64,000 nucleotides of DNA, from contig NZ_JBGKBE010000009.1 of NCBI RefSeq assembly GCF_041358175.1, forward strand, positions 1 through 64,000. Reading direction: 5' to 3'. The notes under the pieces are model-generated. The model ran no database searches, was not told the origin of the DNA, and saw nothing but the letters and a program-made list of their open reading frames with translations. Every line of letters starts with the position of its first letter. Positions within the stretch are counted from its first letter, which is position 1. Below are positions 54,200 to 62,316 of this stretch, in pieces. The DNA is from Muriicola sp041358175 (GTDB taxonomy: Bacteria; Bacteroidota; Bacteroidia; Flavobacteriales; Flavobacteriaceae). A program made the translations under genes and the position numbers.

Positions 54200-54675
54200 A
54201 TGAAAAAAACAGCACTATCAATAGCAATAATATCCTTGGCTTTTGCAAGTTGCAAGCAAGCCCCAAAGGAAGAAAAAAAAACAATGAGGCTCAAACCGAA
54301 ATCCAAACGGTTGAAACAGAACATCATCCGGACAGCGAGTGGGTCAATGATATCGTACTGAACAATGGTATCAAATGGCAGGCGAACCAAGAGACTACGG
54401 ATGGGGTCATGGCCATGTTATCGTTGATCGACGAAAGCAAGCTTTCCTCCAGCGAAGATTATCAAAAGTTAGGCGATGGGTTAAATGAAGTCAAGAACAC
54501 AGTCGTAAAAGAGTGTACCATGAAAGGGGCCTCACACGACAACCTTCATGTATGGCTACAACCGCTTATCGAAAAAATAGAACTCCTTCAGAACACCGGA
54601 AGTGTGGAGGAAGGGGCGAAATTGACTTCCAACATAAAGGAACATTTGGTGGGATATTACGAATATTTTAACTGA
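54200..54675 (+). pseudogene. Lipoprotein gene with frameshift at an A9 run
   Basis: ATG 54200 opens a clear lipoprotein signal (MKKTALSIAIISLAFASC, then KQAPKEEKK), but that frame stops at 54359-54361 after 53 codons. The conserved-looking body lies one frame away, open from 54250 to 54675 (WVNDIVLNNGIKWQANQETT, ECTMKGASHDNLHVWLQPLI, LVGYYEYFN). The frames meet at nine consecutive A (54273-54281); one extra A, or a -1 slip, would join signal and body into a ~158-residue lipoprotein. Causes to consider: sequencing error, phase variation, transcriptional or ribosomal slippage, or a true mutation. The body resembles small Bacteroidota periplasmic proteins of unknown function seen near metal or efflux genes. 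Labelled pseudogene only because the frame is broken as given. Confidence 0.7.
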
Positions 54676-54699
54676 TCTATTCATATACAAACCACTATT

Positions 54700-55116
54700 A
54701 TGAACGGTAAAAACAACATCGCGATAGGATTCTTGACCATGGGACTTTTCATGGCCTACGGTTTCCTTTTGATCTATTTAAGGGACTTTGCCCCGGGCAA
54801 GGAAGAATGGGTAAACAGCTATTCCTTCGGGAAGCATTTTGAAAGCAGATTGGCCCATGTACACGGCAATCTCTTTGCTTTTTTGAACATTCTGATCGGC
54901 TATCTACTATTGCATTTTAGGGAACGGCTTTCGAGCGTAAAGGCAATATCATGGCTCGCCCTGATCGGTTTGTTGATGCCCTTGGGCATTTTGGCCGAAG
55001 TCTATTTGGGCCTTCCGCCGATTTTCGTCCTGATCGGTGCCATATCCATGACCACCTCGGTAGTATGGATGGGGATCTCCTTTTATAAAATGAAATTGAA
55101 ACCAGGAATAAATTAA
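54700..55116 (+). CDS. Four-span membrane protein of the efflux operon
   Basis: A 138-residue integral membrane protein with about four hydrophobic segments (IAIGFLTMGLFMAYGFLLIY, FAFLNILIGYLLLHF, ISWLALIGLLMPLGILAEVY, FVLIGAISMTTSVVWMGISF). A conserved-looking histidine-rich periplasmic loop, GKHFESRLAHVHGNLF, could bind metal or haem. I do not know the family. It begins 24 bases after the frameshifted lipoprotein and ends ten bases before the first ABC ATPase, so it belongs to the same transcript; the lipoprotein and this protein may form an accessory pair. Confidence 0.7.
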   Translation: MNGKNNIAIGFLTMGLFMAYGFLLIYLRDFAPGKEEWVNSYSFGKHFESRLAHVHGNLFAFLNILIGYLLLHFRERLSSVKAISWLALIGLLMPLGILAEVYLGLPPIFVLIGAISMTTSVVWMGISFYKMKLKPGIN

Positions 55117-55126
55117 CCCCAAACCT

Positions 55127-56050
55127 ATGTCCATTTCCTTAGATAACATCAGCAAATCGTACGGCAAAGTCAAAGCCTTGACCGACATTTCCTTTGAGGT
55201 GGAACAAGGGGAACTGTTCGGATTGATAGGCCCCGACGGGGCGGGCAAGACGACCCTGTTCCGCATCTTAACCACCTTGTTGTTTCCCGATGAGGGAGAG
55301 GCCACGGTTGCGGATTATGATATTATCAAGGATTTTAAGGATATCAGGAGTCATGTCGGATATATGCCGGGAAGGTTCTCACTCTACCAAGATCTTACGG
55401 TAGAGGAAAACCTGAACTTTTTCGCGACGATTTTCGGAACGACCATCGAAGAGAACTATGATCTGATCAAGGACATTTACGAACACATCGAACCCTTTAA
55501 AGATCGGAGGGCCGGTAAGCTTTCCGGGGGGATGAAACAGAAACTGGCCCTTTCCTGTGCCTTGATACACAAACCGAAAGTATTGTTCTTGGACGAGCCA
55601 ACGACCGGAGTCGATCCCGTTTCCCGAAAGGAACTTTGGGAAATGCTCAAACGGTTGCAACAGAAAGACATTACAATTTTAGTTTCGACCGCCTATATGG
55701 ACGAGGCCAGCCTTTGCAACCGGATCGCACTTATACAGGATGGGACCATCCTGAAAATAGACCGTCCGCAAAAAATCATAGATACCTTCCCCAAAAATAT
55801 CTTTAACGTTAAGGCCAACGCTACCTACAAGTTGTTACAGGATTTGGAGGTCTATCCCGATACACATAGTGTCTATCCGTTCGGGGAGTATGTCCACTTT
55901 ACAAGCACCGACCCGAATTTCAACCCTTCGGACTTGCTTCATTATTTGGAGGAAAAACAACATTCGGATATCGAAGTCTCGGAAACCGTTGCCACCATTG
56001 AGGATGCTTTTATGGAACTGTCCAAAGAAAATGAATTGATCGATAATTAA
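55127..56050 (+). CDS. ABC transporter ATPase, YbhF N-terminal-half type
   Basis: A 307-residue ATP-binding subunit. Walker A GPDGAGKTTLF (the unusual GPD form is the one found in the first half of YbhF), Q-loop region VGYMPGRFSLYQDLTVEENL, signature LSGGMKQKLAL, Walker B VLFLDEPTTGVDP. A ~75-residue C-terminal extension follows the core (FNVKANATYKLLQDLEVYPD onward), of the YhbH/DrrA type. It works with the second ATPase gene and two permeases to drive efflux. In E. coli the two ATPase halves are one YbhF polypeptide; here they are separate genes 35 bases apart. Confidence 0.92.
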   Translation: MSISLDNISKSYGKVKALTDISFEVEQGELFGLIGPDGAGKTTLFRILTTLLFPDEGEATVADYDIIKDFKDIRSHVGYMPGRFSLYQDLTVEENLNFFATIFGTTIEENYDLIKDIYEHIEPFKDRRAGKLSGGMKQKLALSCALIHKPKVLFLDEPTTGVDPVSRKELWEMLKRLQQKDITILVSTAYMDEASLCNRIALIQDGTILKIDRPQKIIDTFPKNIFNVKANATYKLLQDLEVYPDTHSVYPFGEYVHFTSTDPNFNPSDLLHYLEEKQHSDIEVSETVATIEDAFMELSKENELIDN

Positions 56051-56085
56051 GAGGCAAAAACTGATAGGTCTAGCCACAAAGAAAA

Positions 56086-56820
56086 ATGGAAAACGAAAAT
56101 GTCATACAGGTCGAGAACCTGACCAAAATGTTCGGCGATTTTACCGCGGTCAACGAAATCTCGTTCGAGGTGGGCAAGGGCGAGGTCTTCGGATTTTTGG
56201 GTGCGAACGGGGCAGGCAAGACCACCGCCATGAAGATGCTGATCGGTATTTCCAAACCGACATCCGGAGAGGCCACCGTTGCAGGTTTCGACGTAAAATC
56301 CCATGCCGAGGACGTGAAGAAGAGCATCGGTTATATGAGCCAGAAATTCTCGTTGTACAATGACCTTACCATCAAGGAAAATATTGTTTTTTTCGGGGGA
56401 ATCTATGGTTTGCAAAAATCGGTCCTAAAGGAAAAGACACAGGCATTGATAGACGAACTAGGGCTTCACGACCATGCGGATGAACTGGTACGTTCCCTCC
56501 CCTTGGGCTGGAAACAGAAGGTCGCTTTTTCCGTTGCCCTTTTGCACAATCCCAAGATCATATTTCTTGACGAACCTACGGGGGGTGTAGATCCCATTAC
56601 CCGTCGGCAGTTTTGGGAAATGATCTATCGCGAAGCCAGTAAGGGGGTTACCATCTTTGTTACCACCCATTATATGGACGAGGCCGAATATTGCGATCGG
56701 GTCTCCATCATGGTAGAAGGTAGAATAGAGGCCTTGGATACGCCCAAAAAATTAAAGGAACAGTTTAAAGTGGATTCCATGAACGAGGTTTTTCTGAAAC
56801 TGGCGAGGAATATCGAATAA
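56086..56820 (+). CDS. ABC transporter ATPase, YbhF C-terminal-half type
   Basis: A 244-residue ATP-binding subunit: Walker A GANGAGKTTAMKM, Q-loop IGYMSQKFSLYNDLTIKENI, Walker B IIFLDEPTGGVDP, H-loop THYMDEAEYCDRV. The ABC signature is degenerate, LPLGWKQKVAF in place of LSGGxxQ, as in the second half of YbhF. A pair with one canonical and one degenerate signature implies an asymmetric heterodimer with unequal ATP sites. It follows the first ATPase by 35 bases and precedes the first permease by 11. Confidence 0.92.
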   Translation: MENENVIQVENLTKMFGDFTAVNEISFEVGKGEVFGFLGANGAGKTTAMKMLIGISKPTSGEATVAGFDVKSHAEDVKKSIGYMSQKFSLYNDLTIKENIVFFGGIYGLQKSVLKEKTQALIDELGLHDHADELVRSLPLGWKQKVAFSVALLHNPKIIFLDEPTGGVDPITRRQFWEMIYREASKGVTIFVTTHYMDEAEYCDRVSIMVEGRIEALDTPKKLKEQFKVDSMNEVFLKLARNIE

Positions 56821-56831
56821 ACAACAGCTAA

Positions 56832-57938
56832 ATGAAACGATTCAGGGGATTTGTCATCAAAGAGTTCTATCACATTTTTCGTGATAAACGCACATTGGTC
56901 ATTCTGTTCGGGATGCCCATCGTTCAGATCCTTTTGTTCGGATATGCCGTTACCAATGAGATCAACAACGTTGACCTAGCCATTCTGGACAAATCAAGGG
57001 ACACCGAGACCCAAAAGATCATCAACGATATCGAGGCCTCAAAATACTTTAAGATCAATGATATGCTGGACGACGAGGGCCAAATAGAATCCATATTCAA
57101 AAAGGGGCAGGTAAAGGCGGTATTGGTATTCGGCCCCAATTTCGACAAGAACTTGGTAACCCAAAATTCCGCTGATGTACAGATTATTACTGATGCCACC
57201 GAACCCAATGTGGCCAATTCCGTAAGCAATTATTTGTCCTCCATTTTACAGAAATACCAAACGGACATCAACAAGGCCATAAAGGTGCCGTACCAGATCG
57301 TACCGGAGACCAAAATGTACTATAATCCCGAACTCAAGAGCGTCTTTATGTTCGTGCCGGGCATCATGACCGTAATCTTGATGCTGGTCTCTGCCATCAT
57401 GACCTCTATCAGTATTACAAGGGAAAAGGAACTCGGCACCATGGAAATTCTTTTGGTTTCCCCCCTGAAGCCCTACCAGGTTATTTTGGGCAAGGTGTTT
57501 CCCTATGTCTTTCTTGCGATTGTCAATGCCATCATAATCTTGGCCCTTGGCTTCTTTGTATTTAAAATGCCCATACAGGGCAGTTATTTCTTGTTAGCAT
57601 TGGAAAGCATCCTGTTCATATTCAGCGCACTTTCATTGGGCATACTTATCTCGACGATTTCCGAGACGCAACAGACCGCGATGATGGCCTCCTTGATGGG
57701 GCTTATGCTCCCGACCATATTGTTGTCGGGCTTTATTTTTCCTATTTCCAGCATGCCCGTCGCCCTACAGGTCATCAGCAACATCATTCCGGCAAAGTGG
57801 TTCATTATCTTGATCAAGGGAATTTTGTTGAAAGGGGTAGGTATTACGGTACTGTGGAAGGAAACCTTGGTGCTATTGGCCATGATTACCGTATTTATTG
57901 GGGTCAGCATAAAAAAATATAAAATAAGACTGGAGTAG
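56832..57938 (+). CDS. ABC-2 permease (YbhS/YbhR type), first
   Basis: A 368-residue permease: N-terminal span (~25-45), a large periplasmic domain (~50-175), then five spans. Typical ABC-2 phrases: RGFVIKEFYHIFRDKRTLVI, FGMPIVQILLFGYAVTNE, SITREKELGTMEILLVSPLK, PYQVILGKVFPYVFLAIVNA, MLPTILLSGFIFPISSMP. One base separates it from the second permease. The two should form the membrane heterodimer for the split ATPase pair. Confidence 0.92.
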   Translation: MKRFRGFVIKEFYHIFRDKRTLVILFGMPIVQILLFGYAVTNEINNVDLAILDKSRDTETQKIINDIEASKYFKINDMLDDEGQIESIFKKGQVKAVLVFGPNFDKNLVTQNSADVQIITDATEPNVANSVSNYLSSILQKYQTDINKAIKVPYQIVPETKMYYNPELKSVFMFVPGIMTVILMLVSAIMTSISITREKELGTMEILLVSPLKPYQVILGKVFPYVFLAIVNAIIILALGFFVFKMPIQGSYFLLALESILFIFSALSLGILISTISETQQTAMMASLMGLMLPTILLSGFIFPISSMPVALQVISNIIPAKWFIILIKGILLKGVGITVLWKETLVLLAMITVFIGVSIKKYKIRLE

Positions 57939-57939
57939 T

Positions 57940-59061
57940 ATGAGAACGATTAACTTCTTACTGGTCAAGGAATTCAAGCAGATCTTTCGTAACAAGCCGA
58001 TGCTGGTCATTATTTTTATGTTGCCTGTCATACAGTTGTTGATATTGGCCAATGCCGCTTCCTATGAGGTAAAGAACATTGCGTTCTCTGCAATCGATAT
58101 GGACAATACTCCCTATTCACGAGAGTTATTGAGCAAATTCAAGGCTTCGACCCAGTTTGATTTTATTGCCATGTACCCTTCCGAGGATATGGCGAAAGAG
58201 GCCATGCAGGAGGGCACCGTGGATGTTGTATTGCACATACCCCAATATTTTGAACGCAACCTACAAAAGGAAAAAAAATCAAAGCTTTTGGTAACCATAA
58301 ATGCCATCAACGGGTCTGCGGCGGCGGTCGAGAATATTTATGTTACCACAATCATCAAAGATTTTAACCAAGCGGTCCAAGTAGATCTGATCGATTCGGC
58401 GGATATGTCACAAATGCCGAAAAAGGTCAACGTCATCCCCCTTTTCTGGTTCAATCCCGAACTGGATTACAAGACTTTTATGGTTCCGGGAATCTTGGTG
58501 TTGCTGGTTACCATGGTCGCCCTTTTTCTTGCCGGAATGAACATTGTACGCGAAAAAGAATTGGGCACTTTGGAACAGATCAACGTAACCCCTATCAAAA
58601 AACACGAGTTCATCATCGGAAAATTGACGCCGTTCTGGATCTTGGGCATCGCTGAACTGATCATTGGTTTGGTCATCGCCAAAATCGCTTTCGACATTCC
58701 CATGGTGGGCAATCTGGCATTGTTGTTCCTGTTTGCCACGGTGTACCTATTGGTCGTCCTTGGTATCGGCCTGTACATATCCAACTTTACGGAGACCCAG
58801 CAACAGGCCATGTTCCTTGCTTGGTTTTTTGCGGTCATCTTTATACTGATGAGCGGCTTGTTTACCCCGATCGAAAGCATGCCCGTCTGGGCGCAGTTCA
58901 TTACCGAATTCAATCCCGTTAAATATTTCGTGGAGGTGGTGCGCATGGTCATGTTGAAAGGCTCCTCCCTATCAGATATTTCCCCACAACTGATTAAACT
59001 GGGCATATATGCCCTTTTAATAAATGCGTTGGCCGTATGGAGCTATAAAAAGGTTAGCTGA
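57940..59061 (+). CDS. ABC-2 permease (YbhS/YbhR type), second
   Basis: A 373-residue paralogue of the previous gene: INFLLVKEFKQIFRNKPMLV, periplasmic domain, IVREKELGTLEQINVTPIKK, LTPFWILGIAELIIGLVIAK, FILMSGLFTPIESMPVWAQF. Its stop and the following LOG gene overlap by one base (TGATG), so the LOG enzyme is translationally tied to the pump. Substrates of YbhFSR-type pumps include cationic dyes, cephalosporins and sodium/lithium in E. coli as reported; the substrate here is unknown. Confidence 0.92.
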   Translation: MRTINFLLVKEFKQIFRNKPMLVIIFMLPVIQLLILANAASYEVKNIAFSAIDMDNTPYSRELLSKFKASTQFDFIAMYPSEDMAKEAMQEGTVDVVLHIPQYFERNLQKEKKSKLLVTINAINGSAAAVENIYVTTIIKDFNQAVQVDLIDSADMSQMPKKVNVIPLFWFNPELDYKTFMVPGILVLLVTMVALFLAGMNIVREKELGTLEQINVTPIKKHEFIIGKLTPFWILGIAELIIGLVIAKIAFDIPMVGNLALLFLFATVYLLVVLGIGLYISNFTETQQQAMFLAWFFAVIFILMSGLFTPIESMPVWAQFITEFNPVKYFVEVVRMVMLKGSSLSDISPQLIKLGIYALLINALAVWSYKKVS

Positions 59062-59801
59062 TGGAAAACAATAACAACAATCGATTACAGACCGACGAAT
59101 CCAAATTTCTAAAAGGCCCGCTTTCCCGGTTCAAAGAGCTCTTCTTCACATTCAGGGTAATGTTCAGTTTTATCAAGGCCTTCCGGAAAATGCATTTTAT
59201 CGGACCTTGTGTAACCGTTTTTGGTTCCGCACGATTCGAGCCTGACAATTCCTATTACCAACAGGCCGAAAATGTAGGGGCGGCCTTGGCGAATTTGGGC
59301 TTTACCGTCATGACAGGCGGAGGGCCGGGCATTATGGAAGCGGCCAACAAGGGTGCCTATGAGGCGGGCGGCTATTCCGTAGGCTGTAACATCATTCTTC
59401 CCTTTGAACAAAAACCGAACCCGTATCTGCATAAATGGATCGACATCCGTTATTTCTTTGTTCGCAAGTTCCTCTTGATAAAATACTCCTATGCGTTCGT
59501 GGTCATGCCCGGGGGAATGGGTACGTTGGACGAACTTTTCGAATCGATTACCTTGATCCAGACGAAGATGATCCAGAATTTCCCGGTAGTCATTTTCGGT
59601 TCTGAATACCACAAGGAACTCTGCCAACACATTCAGATTATGGCAAAAGAGGAGAGTATAAGTCCAGAAGATATGAAGTTGTTGTTTGTAACCGATTCAG
59701 TAGAAGAAATGGCAGAACATATTAAGACCCATTCTATTGAAAAGTTCAAACTGGTCAAAAAAGAGCAAAAACCAAAATGGTGGTTTGCTGAAAATAAATG
59801 A
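59061..59801 (+). CDS. LOG family protein (cytokinin riboside 5'-monophosphate phosphoribohydrolase type)
   Basis: A 246-residue Rossmann-fold nucleotide hydrolase. Diagnostic motifs: VTVFGSARFEPDNSYYQQAE, MTGGGPGIMEAANKGAYEAG and the catalytic PGGMGTLDELFESITLIQT. An ~45-residue N-terminal extension precedes the fold. LOG proteins release a base from nucleoside 5'-monophosphates; bacterial members have diverse or unknown physiological roles. Its one-base overlap with the permease gene and four-base overlap with the next gene make it part of the efflux operon, an uncommon location. Composition shifts to more AT-rich after ~59640. Confidence 0.9.
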   Translation: MENNNNNRLQTDESKFLKGPLSRFKELFFTFRVMFSFIKAFRKMHFIGPCVTVFGSARFEPDNSYYQQAENVGAALANLGFTVMTGGGPGIMEAANKGAYEAGGYSVGCNIILPFEQKPNPYLHKWIDIRYFFVRKFLLIKYSYAFVVMPGGMGTLDELFESITLIQTKMIQNFPVVIFGSEYHKELCQHIQIMAKEESISPEDMKLLFVTDSVEEMAEHIKTHSIEKFKLVKKEQKPKWWFAENK

Positions 59802-60694
59802 AGTACACGGTTCACATATCGATTTCCCTGATTCTCTTTATGTACCTAATCTATGGACAGGACACTTTAGTAAGACCACAAATCGATCTGGCGAAAACCG
59901 CACAAGTGAATCAAAGCGATAGTTATATTACGTTTCCCACGGATATCGGCAATCTGGAACCCTTGATGTTCGAGGCCAATGTAAACCCCAGTTTTATTAT
60001 ACGCGAACGTAAGGATTCCCGCTTAATGGCCGTCCTGACTGCACAGATCACCATCCGTATGTTCAATGAGGAATCTTACCCTGTTAAGACACCCAGTTAC
60101 ATTCCCCAGATTTCCGTGTATTATTTGGCAAGTGAAAAGAATGCCGCCGACCGTCTTACCCTGTTCGGAAAAATGGCCCACCACTCCAATGGGCAGGACG
60201 GCGGGTTTTATGATTCGGATGGAAATATCAATCTGCAAACGGGAAATTTTGCCACCAATTTTTTTGAATTGGGATTGCTTAAATCCGGATTCAGCAAAAC
60301 ATTGAACGCACAAAAATTTTTCAAAAGCGCGTTCGAGGTACACCCCAGAAGTTGGATGTTGGAAGAACTGCACGGACAATATAGTGGGTTCCGATGGCAC
60401 AATGCCTTTTTGGCCTATAAACTTCCCATGAAAATGGGGCATCGTGGATCGATAAAGGCTGATTTTTCAGTTAAGGCCGAAACCACTTGGTTTTTGGATA
60501 ATATCAACGACTGGGACACCTTTAATATCAAGAGGCTCAGTGCCAGTCTTACTTTCTATTACCATCCGAAGTTTTTGGAAGATATCGGATTCTTTGTACA
60601 GTATTATCATGGAATCGATTACTACAACATCTATTTTCAGAATCGATTGGACGTCATCCGTTTTGGTATAATGACGGAACTATTGCGGTTTTGA
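59798..60694 (+). CDS. Outer-membrane barrel resembling phospholipase A1 (OMPLA)
   Basis: A 298-residue protein with signal peptide ending LIYGQ and alternating aromatic/hydrophobic strands consistent with a ~12-strand barrel (LTLFGKMAHHSNGQDGGFYD, WHNAFLAYKLPM, LSASLTFYYHPKFLEDIGFF, IRFGIMTELLRF at the end). HHSNGQD fits the OMPLA HxSNG active-site motif, which holds catalytic His and Ser; a following Asn-containing strand (NFATNFFELGL) could supply the third residue. That assignment rests on this motif and the barrel pattern only. Start overlaps the LOG stop by four bases. Confidence 0.55.
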   Translation: MKYTVHISISLILFMYLIYGQDTLVRPQIDLAKTAQVNQSDSYITFPTDIGNLEPLMFEANVNPSFIIRERKDSRLMAVLTAQITIRMFNEESYPVKTPSYIPQISVYYLASEKNAADRLTLFGKMAHHSNGQDGGFYDSDGNINLQTGNFATNFFELGLLKSGFSKTLNAQKFFKSAFEVHPRSWMLEELHGQYSGFRWHNAFLAYKLPMKMGHRGSIKADFSVKAETTWFLDNINDWDTFNIKRLSASLTFYYHPKFLEDIGFFVQYYHGIDYYNIYFQNRLDVIRFGIMTELLRF

Positions 60695-61041
60695 ACATAA
60701 TTAAAAAGTTTGACCAAGAATTCATTTAATATTAAAAAGAATTCCGGGTACCCGGAACAGTTTTCAATAGAAAAGCTGAGGAAATCTTCAACAGATAAAA
60801 TCTCAACATAACTTAGATAAACCCGTTTTACCAAGAAATTGGTTATAAATATCAGAATACGACAAGTAGCTATTGAAAATATTGGAATTATGCACTGGTC
60901 GCCGATGAGTATTACTAAGAACTTGGAAGAAATCCGAACCCAAAAACTCTCGCACTCAGGCTGATCTCTCTATTCCATGTGCTCGGAGTTACGGTTATCC
61001 GTAGAAAATTTAGTATTATTGATCTTTCCTAATACCTCTTT
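60695..61041. other. Non-coding stretch after the efflux operon
   Basis: 347 bases. Contains the perfect palindrome at 60742-60757. A roughly 47-codon open stretch ends at 60961-60963 (ending RTQKLSHSG) but lacks an ATG start except internally at 60891, and may be a decayed gene end. No terminator of classical form and no tRNA 3'-end copy is visible. Confidence 0.5.
60742..60757. repeat. 16-bp perfect palindrome
   Basis: TTCCGGGTACCCGGAA, about 50 bases after the operon stop. Lacking a T tract it is not a standard terminator; it could be a transcript-end hairpin or a protein-binding site. Confidence 0.6.
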
Positions 61042-62214
61042 ATGATTCCTGGATTCCCTTTCTTCACTTCAGAAAATAAAATTAAACTGTTTTATCTTAC
61101 CCTTTTAGGTCTGACCCTTATCCTTTCCTGCAGTTCTTCTGATCCCGAAACTTCAACCAAACCCTCGAATTTAACTGTGATTATTACGGTAGTCGGTGCT
61201 TCTGACACACAACCAGGAGGAGATGGTTCTGGAATGGTTCAGGTAAGTGCATACGCAGAGGACGCAATACGTTACGCATACAGATTTGATGGGGGAGCAT
61301 TAGAAGAAACTACTTCCAGAACCAGGAGTCATACCTTTGATCGGGAGGGTACGCATTCGTATACCATAGAGGTGTTTGCCTATTCTAATTCAGGAGAATC
61401 TATTTCTAAAACAAGCGAAGTAACTATTTTCACTGGTACTATTGAGGAAGAAGCTGGCACAGGAGGAGAAGAAAGTACACTGGTCTTTGCTGATGAATTT
61501 GACTATGAGGGTAGCCCTGACTTTTCAAAATGGCATCACCAGGTAATCGGGCCCAACAATGGAAGCTGGTACAATGACGAAGTTCAGCACTATACGGAAA
61601 GGGAGGAGAATTCATATGTAAGTAATGGCACATTAAAAATCATAGCTCAAAAAGAACAATACACCAGTGGTGGTGTTTCCAAATCTTATACCTCAGCCCG
61701 ATTGAACTCCAAATACGCCTTTACCTATGGACGTGTTGAAGTCAGGGCGAAATTGCCTGCCGAAGCCGGCACATGGCCTGCCATCTGGACATTAGGTGCC
61801 AACATCAATGAGACAGGAAATTATTTTGGTCAGCAATACGGCAATGTAGGCTGGCCTGCATGTGGGGAGATCGACATCATGGAGCAAAGGGGTTGGGATA
61901 AAATCAATACTATCGCCTATTTTCACTGGGGGAATACAAATACAGGGGCATACCAAAGTGAAGGATCTGAGACCGCCGTTCCGGATTCCACCCAGGAATT
62001 CCACCTCTACGTACTGGAATGGACTAGCAGTACTATGAGGGTACTGGTCGATGATACCTTGGTATACGAATTAGCCAATACCCAGGACAAACCCTATGAT
62101 AACCCTCATTATATTTTACTCAATATTGCCATGGGTGGAAATTTAGGTGGTGAGATTCCTGCTGAATTCACCAACGCCACAATGGAAATCGACTATGTTA
62201 GGGTGTATCAATAA
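61042..62214 (+). CDS. GH16 family beta-glucanase (laminarinase-type) lipoprotein with PKD-like domain
   Basis: A 390-residue lipoprotein (lipobox LILSC, SSSDPETSTK). An N-terminal PKD-like domain (~45-130, YAYRFDGGALEETTSRTRSH) precedes a GH16 catalytic domain (~150-390). The catalytic motif is EIDIMEQRG: nucleophile Glu276, Asp278, acid/base Glu281. The sugar-binding context is KWHHQVIGPNNGSWYNDEVQ, RVEVRAKLPAEAGTWPAIW and the ILLNIAMGGNLGG end; the extra Met in EIDIME is typical of laminarinases and lichenases. It probably degrades algal beta-1,3-glucan at the surface. No SusCD pair adjoins it; the one at 8-14 kb is far away. Confidence 0.92.
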   Translation: MIPGFPFFTSENKIKLFYLTLLGLTLILSCSSSDPETSTKPSNLTVIITVVGASDTQPGGDGSGMVQVSAYAEDAIRYAYRFDGGALEETTSRTRSHTFDREGTHSYTIEVFAYSNSGESISKTSEVTIFTGTIEEEAGTGGEESTLVFADEFDYEGSPDFSKWHHQVIGPNNGSWYNDEVQHYTEREENSYVSNGTLKIIAQKEQYTSGGVSKSYTSARLNSKYAFTYGRVEVRAKLPAEAGTWPAIWTLGANINETGNYFGQQYGNVGWPACGEIDIMEQRGWDKINTIAYFHWGNTNTGAYQSEGSETAVPDSTQEFHLYVLEWTSSTMRVLVDDTLVYELANTQDKPYDNPHYILLNIAMGGNLGGEIPAEFTNATMEIDYVRVYQ

Positions 62215-62316
62215 TCGAGTATCCTTTCTCCAAATCCTGATAGCAGACCTAAGCTTCTCTCCACATTGCTTTTTTTTTGTACCTTAAGTAATTAATAACC
62301 AATAAACAACCAACCG

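Noticed and set aside
51283..60694. Integrative element or genomic island with attachment sites beside the tRNA
   Set aside because: No integrase is present and I found no copy of the tRNA 3' end at the right edge, so site-specific integration is not supported, although transfer remains possible.
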